Assembly: GCA_905221605.1 (NCBI GenBank)
Contig: CAJNDS010002314.1
Span: forward strand, 276,178 to 340,177
Source: Symbiodinium natans
Taxonomy: Eukaryota; Sar; Dinophyceae; Suessiales; Symbiodiniaceae
Length of the DNA stretch: 64,000 bases
Direction of reading: 5' to 3'
The notes under the pieces were generated by a model. It saw nothing but the letters and a program-made list of their open reading frames with translations. It ran no database searches and was not told the DNA's origin. Both the position numbers and the translations under genes were made by a program. Below are positions 44,815-55,261 of the stretch, in pieces; positions within the stretch are counted from its first letter, which is position 1, and the number at the start of each line of letters is the position of its first letter.

Positions 44815-45389
44815 CTCGAGGGCTCCCCCTCCCAGGGAGATTTTGGAGGTAAAAGGGTTAAGGGTTTCGGGCTTAAGGTTTCAGGTTTGAGCTTTAGGTT
44901 GAGGTTTTAGGGTTTAGGGTTTAGGGTTTAGGGTTTAGGGTTTAGGGTTTAGGGTTTAGGGTTTAGGGTTTAGGGTTTAGGGTTTAGGGTTTCGGGTTTC
45001 GGGTTTAGCTCCAACTCAGCGACCGGATCCAGAGCGACAAGAAGATGACCACAAGGCTCATTGAGCTAACAACACATAGGGGTGGACGAAGTCAAGGTAG
45101 CCCTGCGGGAGATGGTTGGGGGGGGGGGTTGGGGGGGGTTGGGGGGGGTTGGGGGGGGGGGTTGAGATGTCCTATTTCATGCCACCCTGAAATGCTCGTA
45201 GGGTTTAGGGTTTAGGCTAGTTTAGGGTTTAGGGTTTAGGGTTTGGGGTTTAGGGTCCCCTACTACCCCCCTAGGTTCCCCCCTTAAATGCTCTTAGGGT
45301 TAGGGTTTAGGCTAGTTTAGGGTTTAGGGTTTGGGGTTTAGGGTTTAGGGTTTGGGGTTTAGGGTTTAGGGTTTAGGGCTAGGGTTGAG

Positions 45390-45730
45390 GATCTCTCGCA
45401 TCTCACCTCCTCCAAGTTTTCCTCCGATCTCTCTGACGTCGTTCACTTGCTATCTGTTGCAGCTCATCTTGAACAGCAGCTTTGGTACTTTGTGTGCACG
45501 GGCGATATGCGCAGCAGCCGCTCGAAGAGCTTCAACCCCAGCTGCAGTCATTCCAATGGCCGTGAGGGCCATTGGTTTCTGGGGGATTGACGTATCCCTG
45601 GGTTTGCGTCGTGGCCTGCAGAATTGGCACTGAAGTAGAAGGGACCATGAGACTAAGCACGCACGCTTCTAGCTTGCTGAGAACATCCTCCTCCTCAGCA
45701 GTCATCGGAGTCTGAGGAAAGAAACGAAAG
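45390..45730 (-). CDS. Coding-like block inside intron 3 of the J-domain gene
   Basis: Minus strand, in order: TAEEEDVLSKLEACVLSLMV (to CTGCAG|GCCACG), then ALTAIGMTAAGVEALRAAAA and HIARAHKVPKLLF, then DELQQIASERRQRDRRKTWR ending at GGAG|GTGAGAT. Frames differ between segments. Since exons 3 and 4 of the J-domain join perfectly across it, this block is either skipped, an alternative set of exons, or an inserted gene piece. Function unknown. Confidence 0.45.
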
Positions 45731-46000
45731 AAATACGGCACTCTCGTGCCAAAAGGTCGTGGCTGTTGAAGCCTCCGCCTAGAGTCTCTTCTTCAAGGGT
45801 TCAGGATTGAAGGTCTGGAGTTTAGGGTCAGGGTTCAGGGTTTTGGGCTAGGGTTTGTGGGTTGAGGGGTTGATGGGCTTACGGGCTGAGGGTTTTCAGG
45901 GTTTCGGAATTAGGGCTCAAGCCCAAACAAACCTGGGAAGCCGCTTCAACAGCCCCATAACTTTCACCTTCAAATTCGGTCTCCGCCAATCCCCCCGTGC

Positions 46001-46032
46001 CTGCGCGTCTCATCGCTGAGGGTGGCGTATGC
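46001..46032 (-). CDS. J-domain gene, exon 3
   Basis: A 32-base micro-exon between GTGCGCAG|GCAT and CGCAG|GCACGG (GC donor), reading AYATLSDETR plus two bases: the helix III end of the J-domain (AY-x-x-LSD). Fits in phase between exons 2 and 4. Confidence 0.85.
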
Positions 46033-46693
46033 CTGCGCACCCCAAACCCTGAACCTCAAACCTACACCCTAAAGCCTAAACCCTAAACCCTAAACCCTAA
46101 ACCCTAGGGCTTTGTTAGGGTTGAGGCGAAAAGAAAAAGGCTCACGTTCGGCGCTTTAGGGTGTAGAGGGTTGACTTAAGGAAACCCTACACCCAAACCC
46201 TAAGCCCTAATTAAACCCTAAACCCTAAACCCTAAACCCCAAACCCTAAACCCCAAACCCTAAACCATCGGGTTTACAGGGCCCCGAGGGCTTTCGGTTC
46301 TAGTTCTTTAGGGTTGGTGGCTTCGGGTTGAGCGCTTTGGTGTAGAACTACCCATAGATTCGCCAGTACCTGCGCCCGAGCAGCTATGGGGTTGATGGGG
46401 TTTTTTTGGGGCCGAAGAGTATACAAACTTTACAAGCTTCGGGGTGCAAAGAGTTTAGGGTGTGAGAAGCTGATATCTGATAGACCTCAAGACCAGCGCA
46501 TCGCGACCAGGTATAAGGTGATTCGCATCAGGGTTTAGGGTTGATTGGGTTTAGGGTGTAGGGTTAACCCTGAACCCTGAACCCTGAGAACCCTGAGAAC
46601 CCTGAGAACCCTGAGAACCCTGAGAACCCTGAGAACCCTAAACCCTAAACCCTAAACCCTAAACCCTAAACCGATTCAACCCCAGCACCCAGC

Positions 46694-46780
46694 CTTGCTC
46701 AGCGCGTCGAAGGCATCCTTGTCACCTCCCTTATCCGGGTGCTGCTCAAGAGCTCGCTGGCGGTAGGCCCGGATGATGTC
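46694..46780 (-). CDS. J-domain gene, exon 2 with HPD motif
   Basis: 87 bases (29 codons) starting DIIRAYRQRALEQHPDKGGD and ending KDAFDALSK. Contains helix II (IIRAYRQRAL), the invariant HPD that stimulates Hsp70 ATPase, and the start of helix III. Acceptor TTCGTCAG|GACA; donor AGCAAG|GCTGGG (GC type). J-domain proteins are Hsp70 co-chaperones; compartment and specific partner cannot be told from this fragment. Full-length gene extends both ways. Confidence 0.9.
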
Positions 46781-47150
46781 CTGACGAAAGCAGGTAACGC
46801 GAAGGGCTTTGAGGCTTTCTGGGGCTTAAAGCCTTAAAAACCGAAAAACTCCTAAACCCGAAACCCTAAAGCCTGATTGGGTTGAGGGCTTGGGACTTGG
46901 GTTGAAGGCGAAAAGAACTCGAGGCCCTGCAACTTAAGCCCTGTAGATAACCCACGTCCAACTTTACCCTCCAATCCCCGAACCCTAAACCCTAAATCCT
47001 AAACCCTAAACCTCAAGCCCTGTACCCTTTATAGGGTTTATAGGGTTTATAGGGTTTCATACGGTTTGGGGTTTGGAGTGGTTGGTTTCAAGGTTTGGGC
47101 GGGGGAGGGGGGGGGGAGGTGAAGAGCTTAGGGATTAGATTCATAAGGTC

Positions 47151-47186
47151 CTCCTGTGTCACCTCTTCCTCCACACCCAGCACGTC
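47151..47186 (-). CDS. J-domain gene, exon 1 recognised (J-domain start)
   Basis: Reads DVLGVEEEVTQE, helix I of the J-domain. Its donor is CAGGAG|GACC (GA type), and joining to exon 2 restores TQEDIIRAYR. The acceptor may be GCCAAG|GACG at 47186, or the exon may extend further to include FSDAK. The gene's true first exon lies further right and was not identified. Confidence 0.8.
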
Positions 47187-47504
47187 CTTGGCGTCGGAAA
47201 AGGTTGGAGACCAATAACTCTAAGCCCCTAACCGTCTCAACGCCCCAAGCCCCTCCTAAACCCTAAACCCTAAAACCTAAAACCCTGAAGCCTATCCCCT
47301 GTCACCCTAGAACTATAGATGCCAATATCACCCCAGGTAAACCACATCCCTTAACCCATCTTCCCAGACCTCCGGGAGAATCCAAGAAGTAGATCCCTTA
47401 AGGGTTCCTATACCCTAAACCCTAAACCCTAAACCCTAAACCCTATACCCATAGTCGTATAGGGTACTTTTGGGAGGTTCTACTTTTTGGATGAAGGGTC
47501 TGGG

Positions 47505-47545
47505 TTGGGGATCCGAAAAAAATGCGGGATGTCGGTCGGAGTCGC
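47505..47545 (-). CDS. Candidate exon, unidentified protein
   Basis: TTCCCAG|GCGA opens ATPTDIPHFFRIPN. Could belong to the J-domain gene. Confidence 0.35.
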
Positions 47546-47711
47546 CTGGGAACACTAAACCCCCCGAAAAACCCTAGTTTAGGGTTTAGGGTTTAGGGTT
47601 TAGGGTGTAGGGTTTAGGAGCCCGAACCCAGGCTTTGCGTTCTCAAAGGTGTTGGTTTAGGCGTTCTTGGTAGTCCAGTATTCATCTTAAAACAAGGGCA
47701 CACTTTTTGGG

Positions 47712-47770
47712 GTTGGTTACCATATAAGGGACCCCCCAAAGAAAGGGTAAAGGGCACCTCTGGGCTACTA
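47712..47770. mobile_element. MITE-like family 4
   Basis: GGTTGGTTACCATATAAGGG...GGGTAAAGGGCACCTCTGGG then CTAC. Shares both ends with copies at 53805-53872 and 52005-52245. Confidence 0.6.
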
Positions 47771-47880
47771 AACCCTAAACCCTAAACCCGAAACCCTAAG
47801 CCCTAAACCCTAAACCCTAAACCCTAAACCCTAAACCCTAAACCCTAAACCCTAAACCCTAAACCCTAAACCCTAAACCT
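47768..47880. repeat. (CCCTAAA)n array
   Basis: About 16 units adjoining the family 4 element. Confidence 0.95.
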
Positions 47881-47896
47881 TCAGAGATTCGGGTCT

Positions 47897-47978
47897 AGGG
47901 CCTCAAGTGTGTGTAAGGGCGGTGGAGGGAGCGGATCTCTCGAGTGCTTTTGCTTGAGTTGAGGGATCTGCTGAGTTC
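47897..47978 (-). CDS. Candidate exon, unidentified protein
   Basis: GTGCCAG|GAAC opens ELSRSLNSSKSTREIRSLHR then PYTHLR. Confidence 0.45.
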
Positions 47979-48079
47979 CTGGCACCGTAAACCCTACCCC
48001 CCTCCCAGTTTAGGGTTTAGGGTTTAGGGTTTAGGGTTTAGGGTTTAGGGTTTAGGTTTCAGGGTTCAGGGTTCAGGGT

Positions 48080-48088
48080 TTACAAAAG

Positions 48089-48134
<46 letters not shown>

Positions 48135-48142
48135 GGGAGACA
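48080..48142. repeat. GA microsatellite
   Basis: AGAGAG run of about 50 bases. Confidence 0.9.
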
Positions 48143-48291
48143 CATTGGCGCCGGAGAGTCATAGAGAGTCTGCTCCCCTGACGCCTCTTCGCCATCAAGG
48201 AGCTCCATATGTACAGGGAGGCAACGCCTAAACCCTAAACCCTCAACCCTCAACCCTAAACCCTAAACCCTGAACCCAAATTGGGCTTCGT

Positions 48292-48395
48292 CAGGGCCGG
48301 ATGGTGGCATCTGCGGGTACTGGACTCAGGCTTGGGGTAGGTCAAGACTATCAAACTGCAGTTTGCCTTGATCCTGCTGTCGTAGGGAAGGCCTT
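48292..48395 (-). CDS. Coding-like island, frame uncertain
   Basis: Two minus frames are open: RIKANCSLIVLTYPKPESST and QGKLQFDSLDLPQA followed by TGA. Confidence 0.35.
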
Positions 48396-48455
48396 AAAAC
48401 CCTAAACCCTAAACCCTCAACCCTAAACCCTAAACCCTAAACCCTAAACCGTGTC

Positions 48456-48536
48456 CTGCCTTGCTGTCATGAGGAATGCCTTTTGAGCCGCATAGCTTTG
48501 AACCCAGGATCGGCTTGTGCGGGGTTGCTCAAAGGG
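48456..48536 (-). CDS. Candidate exon, unidentified protein
   Basis: Reads PFEQPRTSRSWVQSYAAQKA then FLMTARQ, ending AGGCAG|GACACG (GA donor). CCCTAAA left, TTTAGGG right. Confidence 0.5.
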
Positions 48537-49272
48537 CTTCTGGGTTTAGGGTTTAGGGTTTAGGGTTTAGGGCGAATATGCTTAGGGTGAAGGCTTTTGG
48601 GGTTTAGGACTTGGGGTTGAGGGCTTAGGGTTTGGGAATTGGGGTTTAGGGTTTGGAGTTTAGGGAGGGTTTGGGGTTTGGGGTTAGCTAGGGGTTTGGA
48701 GCCTGCAGGGTTTATGCGTCTTTGTAGGGCTTTGGAGAGAGCTGAAGGCAGCTATGGAGTCTGTAAGGTTTGTAGGGGCTCTAGCGTTTGCAGGCTTTTC
48801 GGGTTTACAGGGTTTGCCGTCCAGGGTTTTGAGGCCCTAAACCCGAAACCCTAAACCTTAAACCGGTTCAGGGTTTAAGTCTTGAGGTGGAAGGGTTGGG
48901 GGCTCAAACCCAAAACCCTGAACCCTGAACCCTGAACCCTAAACCCTAAACCCTAAACCCTGAACCCTGAGCCCTAAACCCTAAACCCTAAACCCTAAAC
49001 CCTAAACCCTAAACCCTAAACCCTAAACCGCAACCCTAAACGCAGCCAAGGCCTCCTAAACCCTCAACTCCAATGGGGTTTACGGAGGTTTAGGGTTTAG
49101 GGTTTAGGGCTTAGGGTTTAGGGCTTGAAGTTTTGGGGGTGAAGGTGTAGGCTTCAGGGCTTAGGCCTAAATACAAGCCAACAACCTAAAGCCCCCAACC
49201 CCCCACTAAGCCCTCACCCTAACCCCTAAACCCTAAACCCTAAACCCTAAACCATTTTGGGCTTTCCGTGAC

Positions 49273-49343
49273 CGGTCCGGCACAGCTTTTGTGTTTGGAA
49301 TAGGGCATTTGCCACCCTGAGTCCTAACGCGAGCACCCCAAAC
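49273..49343 (-). CDS. Candidate exon, unidentified protein
   Basis: 71 bases, GCGCCAG|GTTT to GACCG|GTCACG, reading FGVLALGLRVANALFQTQKL then CRT. Confidence 0.5.
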
Positions 49344-49479
49344 CTGGCGCCCTAAACCCGAAACCCGCATGACTCCTTACACCCTGGACCCTAAACCCTA
49401 AACCCTGAACCCGAAACCCTAAACCCGGAGCCTGAGAACCCTAAACCCTGAACCCGGAGCCTGAACCCCCAATCCCCAA

Positions 49480-49912
49480 ACCCCAAACCCCAAACGCCAA
49501 ACCCCAAACCCCAAACCCCAAACCCCAACCCCAAACCCCAAACCGCAAACCCCAAACCCCAAACCCCAAACCCCCAAACCCCCAAACCCCCAAACCCCCA
49601 AACCCCCCCACAATAACCCCCAAAGATACACCCAAACCCCCAAAACCCACAATTACCACCAAACCCCCCAAACCCCCAAACCCCAAACCCCCAAACCCCC
49701 AAAACCCCCAAACCCCAAACCCCAAAAACCCCCAAAAACCCCCCAACCCCCAAACCCCCAAACCCCCAAACCCCCAAAACCACCAACCCCAAACCCCAAA
49801 CCGACAAACCCCAAACGCAAAAGCCCAAAGCCCAAACGCCAAACGCCAATACGCCAAACCCCAAACCACAAACCCCAAACCCCAAAACGCCAAACAAAAA
49901 CCCCAAAACCAC
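49480..49912. repeat. CCCCAAA / CCCCCAAA variant array
   Basis: Over 400 bases of C4-5A3 units, more like ciliate telomere sequence than the neighbouring CCCTAAA. Open Gly/Val/Trp/Phe-rich frames across it are artefacts. Confidence 0.9.
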
Positions 49913-49916
49913 ACAC

Positions 49917-49982
49917 CGGATCTAGGTGCTCATGGAAGCCGAGAACAGGCCGCGACAGACTCAGTTCAGCACACCCCCGCAT
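49917..49982 (-). CDS. Candidate exon, unidentified protein
   Basis: GAGCAG|ATGC opens MRGCAELSLSRPVLGFHEHL then DP, up to ATCCG|GTGTGTG. Confidence 0.5.
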
Positions 49983-50029
49983 CTGCTCGCCGCCCGCCGC
50001 CTCACCACCCCCTAAAACCTAAACCCGCG

Positions 50030-52280
50030 AAAACAAACCCACAACCCTAAACCCGAAACCCTAAACCCCCGAAACCCTAAAACCCGAACCCGAAACCCTA
50101 AACTGTGTTATCCTGAAGCAGAAGTTCAAAAGCTTACCCACAACCCTATTAAGTTCCGAAAAACTTGCCTATCAAACCCTAACTCAAACACCAAACAATG
50201 CCCTTCCCAGAGGCCAAGATACCGCTTCAAGGCTTAGGGTGTGGGGTTCAGCTTCTTGGGTCTCTTCCTCCCTCTCACTCTCCCCTTCCTCTCAATTTCT
50301 CCCTCTCACTCTCCCTCCCTCTCCCCTCATCCCTCTATCCCTCGCTCGCTCTCTCCCTCTCTCCATCTCGCTCCCCCTTCTCCCTCTCGTTTTCCCTCTC
50401 CCCCCGCCCTCTCGCTCTCCCGTCGTCTCCTCGCTCTCTCTCTATGTCTCTCTCCTTTCTTCTTGTCTCTCTTGTCGGAATAGAAGCGTCCAGCGCTCCC
50501 GGTTGTCGTTGCTTAGAGCACCGTGTCATGGAGGTTAGAGTTACAGCTTTGTAGTTTCGGGCTTCTCCTTATACACTCAAACAATATTAAAGGAACCCTT
50601 CTATCCCTCCCAAGAACAGTAATATAAAACCCTAAACCCTATACCCTAAACCCTAAACCCTAAACCCTAAACCTAAAACCATAAACCCAGAGAACCCTAA
50701 ACCCTAACAAACCCTAAACCCTAAACCCTAAACCCTAAAACCTTGTTTCAGGGCGATGTTGGCCTTGCACTTATGAAGGCCGATGCAAAGTCGCCAGGCC
50801 TACGGGAGGGGAACTGCGGTTTGGGGTTGAGGGTTTTTGGGTTTAGGGCTAGGTTTAGGTTTAGGGTGTAGGGTTTAGGGTAGGGTTAGGTTAGTGTTTG
50901 GTTTCCTTGGGAGAGGGTTAGGTCGGGTTTAGGGTTTAGGGTTGGGTTTAGGGTTAGGTTAGGGCTTAGGGCTTCGGGTTTAGGGAGGTTTAGGGTTTGG
51001 GATCTGGTTTTGGGTTGGATTAGAGTTAGGTTAGGCGGGGGGGTTTAAGGGTTTCGGTGCTGCTGGTGTTTTCCGGTTTGGGGGGGTTGAAGTTAGAACT
51101 TAGGAGGAGTTCGGGTTGGGTTTGGGGGTTCAGGTTTTAGGGGCTTCGGGCTTAGCTGAGGGTTAGGGGGTTTGCCTCAAGTACTGTGTTTGGCGACTGT
51201 AATATAGCTATTCGAAACAGAACGCGCCACTGGAAACTGGACAACCCTCGTCCAGACACTGTGTTCGAGAACAAAGCAGCTGAATGGTTGCCCTACGCTC
51301 AAGCCTTACCCTCCTAGCGAACTAACTGAGATTAGTGAACCCTAAACCAGAGCCACAGCCCTAAGCCCCAAGCCCAACTGCCGAAGGTGCTATGGTGTGA
51401 CACAGACCGGGGTACATTTTGCAACTTAGCTGCTCGTTGTTTTGTTGTGACTACGGTGTTCGCTTGTGTTCGGATGTTTGTTGATCTGGGCGGCCTGAGT
51501 TGCTGAAACCAAGGTAATATCGACGGGTTGGGTTAGGTTTAGGTTTAGGGTTAGGGTTTGGGGTTGGGGTTTGGGGTTTGGGGTTGGGGGGTTGGGGTTT
51601 AGGGTTAGGCTTAGGTTAGGGTTTAGAACTTAGGGTAAAGGTAGAGTAGGGGTAGCCCCTGCTCAAAGCGTAGCTGTTGTTCCACCATATCGTTGGAAGA
51701 ACAGGCCTTACCGCATGTCAAGATAAAAGAACGTACTCATTTGTGGACGAATCTGTGACGCATACTTTTCCCGTACTCTCGAAAAGTATCTCTAAACACG
51801 GTAGGAAGACGAAAAGTGGACAAGGAACCTTAAACCCTAAACCCTAAAACCCTAAAACCTAAACCTAAAAACCTTAAACCCGACAACCCTAGACCCTAGA
51901 CCTAGGGACCCCACCTGAGAGCACAGGCTTACGACCTCCCAAAAACCGCCCCGGCGTTCCCCGCCTTGGTAGCCCAGTGAACCAGTCTCATAAGGGCATC
52001 CTTTTTGGGTATGGTTATTTTATAAGGGAGCCCCTGAACCTAACCCTAAAACCCTAAAACCCTAAACCCTAAACCCGAAACACCTTAAACCCTAAAACCC
52101 TCAACCCTAAACCCTAAACCCTAACAATCCCTAAACTCTAAACCCTAAACCCTAAACCCAAACCCTAAACACTAAACCTAACCACTTAAACCTAGACCCT
52201 CTAACACAAAAACAAAAAAAGGGGTAAAGGGCCCCCCTGGGCTGGCACCCCCCCCCCCCCCCCCCCCAACCCACCACCGC
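50030..52280. other. Repeats, CT-rich tract and spacer; no secure gene
   Basis: 50260-50470 is a CT-rich microsatellite. 50740-50820 is an island open on both strands (plus: GDVGLALMKADAKSPGLREG after TTGTTTCAG; minus: PGDFASAFISA). 50820-51170 and 51520-51650 are irregular TTAGGG-like sequence. 51180-51520 and 51640-51830 are ordinary sequence without a recognisable gene. Confidence 0.45.
52005..52245. mobile_element. MITE-like family 4 split by a telomere-like array
   Basis: Left part (GGTATGGTTATTTTATAAGG) and right part (GGGGTAAAGGGCCCCCCTGG) match the intact copies at 47712 and 53805, but about 170 bases of CCCTAAA-type repeats lie between them (52033-52203). Confidence 0.6.
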
Positions 52281-52361
52281 CTGTTGCCACGGCTCCTCAT
52301 AGTGGTTCGCGCTGGTGTCGGGGACTTGATTGCGGACCTGCTCATGTACATCATTTGGGCT
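52281..52361 (-). CDS. Candidate exon, unidentified protein
   Basis: Reads PNDVHEQVRNQVPDTSANHY then EEPWQQ, donor CAACAG|GCGGTG (GC type). Confidence 0.55.
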
Positions 52362-52705
52362 CAGGGTTGGCTTGGGGTTTAGGGTTTAGGGTTTGGGGTT
52401 TGGGGGGTTAAGGTTTAGGTTTCGCGGCTAGCCCGCCTTCACAAGTCGCAAACACCAAGACAAAATTCCTCACAAGACCCGAAAAAACCCAAACATAAAC
52501 CCTCAACCTCCACTCATGCGCTGTTGGCATCTGAGATCGGTTAGGTGTTCCACGGGTGTAAACGTTTCAGGGATCTAAACCCACACCCTAAACCAGGGTG
52601 CACCCAGCCCTAATGCCCCAAACCCCTACGTAAACCCTCACCCTAAATCCCAAAGCCCTATAACCCTAAACCCCAACCAAAAACCCTAAACCCTAGACCC
52701 TAAAC

Positions 52706-52806
52706 CCCAGAACATCAGCTGCCTCAATTTGGAAGGCCAGCGTGTCGCGCGGCTCCCAGACAGCACCCACCTCGAAGCTCGAACTACGAAGGGATGCGAG
52801 TTCATC
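52706..52806 (-). CDS. Candidate exon, unidentified protein
   Basis: About 34 open codons: DELASLRSSSFEVGAVWEPR then DTLAFQIEAADVL, running into GGGTTTAGGG, which would supply the GT donor. One of the clearest coding islands by composition. CCCTAAA left, TTTAGGG right. Confidence 0.6.
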
Positions 52807-53165
52807 GTGTAGGGTTTAGGGTTTAGGGTTTAGGGTTTCGGGTTTAGGGTTTAGGGTTTAGGGTTTAGGGTTTAGGGTTTAGGGTTTAGGATTCAGGATT
52901 TGGGGCTAGGGTTTAGGGTTTCGGGGGTTTAGGGACTGCTTCGGGGCCAGGGTTCCAAGGGCCAACCTTTCGGGCCTTGTCTTAGGGCTTGGGGCTTGTA
53001 GGGCTTAGGGCTTTTAGGGCTTAGGGCTTAGGGGTTAGGGTTGAGGGTTGAGGGTTGAGGGTTTAGGGTTTAGGGTTTAGGGTTTAGGGTTTAGGGTGTA
53101 GGGTGTAGGGTGTAGGGTGTAGGGTGTAGGGTGTAGGGTACAATATGCTCCCTGTTTTGGAGATC

Positions 53166-53277
53166 CTTAGTGTAAGGCGGCCCCTCTCATGCAGGGCAGC
53201 CGAAAAGGTACGATAATTTAGAGAACCGACCGTATGACGATCAGACTGATCTTCATATTCTTCAACTCCGCCGAAGC
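53166..53277 (-). CDS. Candidate exon, unidentified protein
   Basis: 112 bases, CCCGTAG|GCTT to CTAAG|GATC (GA donor), reading FGGVEEYEDQSDRHTVGSLN then YRTFSAALHERGRLTL. Preceded by a pyrimidine-rich stretch. No family recognised. Confidence 0.6.
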
Positions 53278-53565
53278 CTACGGGCATAGGTGTATGGGGA
53301 GCAGAAAGCAGGTACCCCACCTCGAATCCCTGAAACTTAGGGCTTAGGGCTTAGGGTCCGCTTTGGGGGGATTAAGGGGCCCTTCTTATGAACTTAGGGA
53401 CCACAAAACCACATGTCTATCTCCACTTCAGCATGAATGCCCCAAAGGGATCCCCTTAGGACCTACGCGCTACCTAAGTGTTGCTAGAGCCGCCTAAGTG
53501 CTCCCCAACGGCCCTCCAAGATTACGCCTATGCCCCCCTCTTCTTCGCCTGGAATGGGAAATTAC

Positions 53566-53652
53566 CCGAAGCCGACAGGCGCCCGGGAGCGGACGGTGCA
53601 TGTATTTAAGCCCCCACCATAGGCGGAAACCCAGCCTGGCTTGTACATGAGC
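53566..53652 (-). CDS. Candidate exon, unidentified protein
   Basis: 87 bases, GCAACAG|GCTC to TTCGG|GTAATT. Two frames are open: LMYKPGWVSAYGGGLNTCTV and AHVQARLGFRLWWGLKYMHR. The first is the more ordinary protein sequence. Confidence 0.5.
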
Positions 53653-53804
53653 CTGTTGCAACAGCATCCGAGAAAAGGCAAAGGTTGCGAGTTTAGGGTT
53701 TAGGGTTGAGGGTTGAGGGTTGAGGGTGTAGCGCAAAGCCTCTTAAAGCCCTGAAGCCTGTTGCTTCGTAGCCCGGCAACCATATCATAATCTGGGCACC
53801 CTGT

Positions 53805-53872
53805 GTTGGGGTTGGTTACTTTGTAAGTGAGCCTTGAACCAAATAAAGGGGAAAAGGTACCACTGGGCTACC
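53805..53872. mobile_element. MITE-like family 4
   Basis: GGTTGGTTACTTTGTAAGTG...AAGGTACCACTGGGCTAC. Intact copy, see 47712. Confidence 0.55.
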
Positions 53873-54450
53873 AAGTCGTTGCCTCGCCCCAGGCCGAGGC
53901 GGGTCGCGAAGCGTGACAATTATGATTGCACAATACCTACCACTATGTTCGAATTCATAGAACCCTAAACCCTAAACCCTAAACCCTACTGTTCTTGAAG
54001 CCCCGACGCCTTGCGATCGGGTCTGAGGTTTAGGGTTTAGGGTTTCGGGTTTTCCCTGTACGGGTTCAGGGGCCGGCTATAGGTTTAGGGCGGGTAAGCC
54101 CTCAACTGTCAAAAGCACCCTCCAAGCCCCATGCTTTAGGGTTTAGGGTTTAGGGCTTTGGGGCTTCTCAAGAAGAGTGCATGAAGCCCTGAAACCCATA
54201 CCCTCAACCCTAAACTCCCGAAACTCGAGATGCCAGAACACCCTCTCACCCAGATCCAAGTCGCTCCACTCCAAGGGGGCTTAGGGTAGAGGGCTTGGGT
54301 AATCATCCTAAACCCTACACCCGAAACCCTAAACCCTAAACCCTAAACCCTAAGCCCTAAACCCTAAACCCTAAGCCCTAATTAAGCCCTAAGCCCTAAG
54401 CCCAAACCCTCCCTAGTTCTCCCGGAGGGCCCCCAAGCGTCCCGAGGTAC

Positions 54451-54517
54451 CTGCCTCCATGTCTGCGTAGTTCAAGAGGCCCTTGCAGTTGGCGATCTGC
54501 TGGCCGACGAGAACAGC
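54451..54517 (-). CDS. Candidate exon, unidentified protein
   Basis: 67 bases, GTCACTCAG|GCTG to GGCAG|GTACCT, reading AVLVGQQIANCKGLLNYADM then EA. Strong splice signals and GC-rich third positions. CCCTAAA left, TTTAGGG right. Product unknown. Confidence 0.65.
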
Positions 54518-54929
54518 CTGAGTGACCCACGAAAGGGTTAAGGGTTTAGGGTTTAGGGTTTAGGGTTTAGGGTTTAGGGATTTAGGGTTTAGGGTCTAGG
54601 GTCTAGGGTTTAGGACTTTGGGTTTAGGAGTTTAGGGTTCTCATGTCTCATCCCCAAGCTCCAGAAACTGCCCTGCCTCCTCTGCCCCCCCCCCCCCCCC
54701 CCTACCCACATCCCGAAGAGAACGTCGAAACGAAAAGACAATGTCGAGATCGGAAGTAGGTAGAACCAATGAAGGTTTGCAGGTTCACTGTTGCTTTCAC
54801 AGTACACTACCCGGTATCAGAAGGGCCATTGCACCCTGCAATCTCTTTAAAGGCCTTTATGGGGTTGACTTGGGGGGCTGCTAAGGCCTACTAGCCCTGG
54901 TATGTTGAAGTCAAGTAGTTCAGGAGTCT

Positions 54930-55050
54930 TAGTGTGTCTTGAGTCTTGACCCATGAGCTCTATGTATGCGGTTCTTCAAGAGCCCACCGCTCATCCACCG
55001 CCGCCGTGTGCCTGAGAACAAGAAAAACTTCTTCCAATGTGGATGCCAGT
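54930..55050 (-). CDS. Coding-like island, unidentified protein
   Basis: About 40 open codons on the minus strand: WHPHWKKFFLFSGTRRRWMS then GGLLKNRIHRAHGSRLKTH and TAA. Confidence 0.35.
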
Positions 55051-55066
55051 TCCCTTTGCTCACCTG

Positions 55067-55092
55067 ATCTCTCTCTCTCTCTCTCTCTCTCG

Positions 55093-55123
<31 letters not shown>

Positions 55124-55187
55124 GGCGCTTTCACTCCATCCCTCCCGCTGCTTGTTCTTTATCTCTCTCTCTCTCTCTTTCTCTCGT

Positions 55188-55228
<41 letters not shown>

Positions 55229-55250
55229 CTCTCACTTTCTCTCTCTCGTT
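55067..55250. repeat. CT microsatellite
   Basis: Three TCTCTC runs separated by short unique text. The Ser/Leu-rich plus frames and the Arg/Glu-rich minus frame here are artefacts. Confidence 0.9.
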
Positions 55251-55261
55251 GCTTGCAACCG

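Noticed and set aside
50198-50554. Ser/Leu/Pro-rich frames
   Set aside because: CT microsatellite read in several frames.
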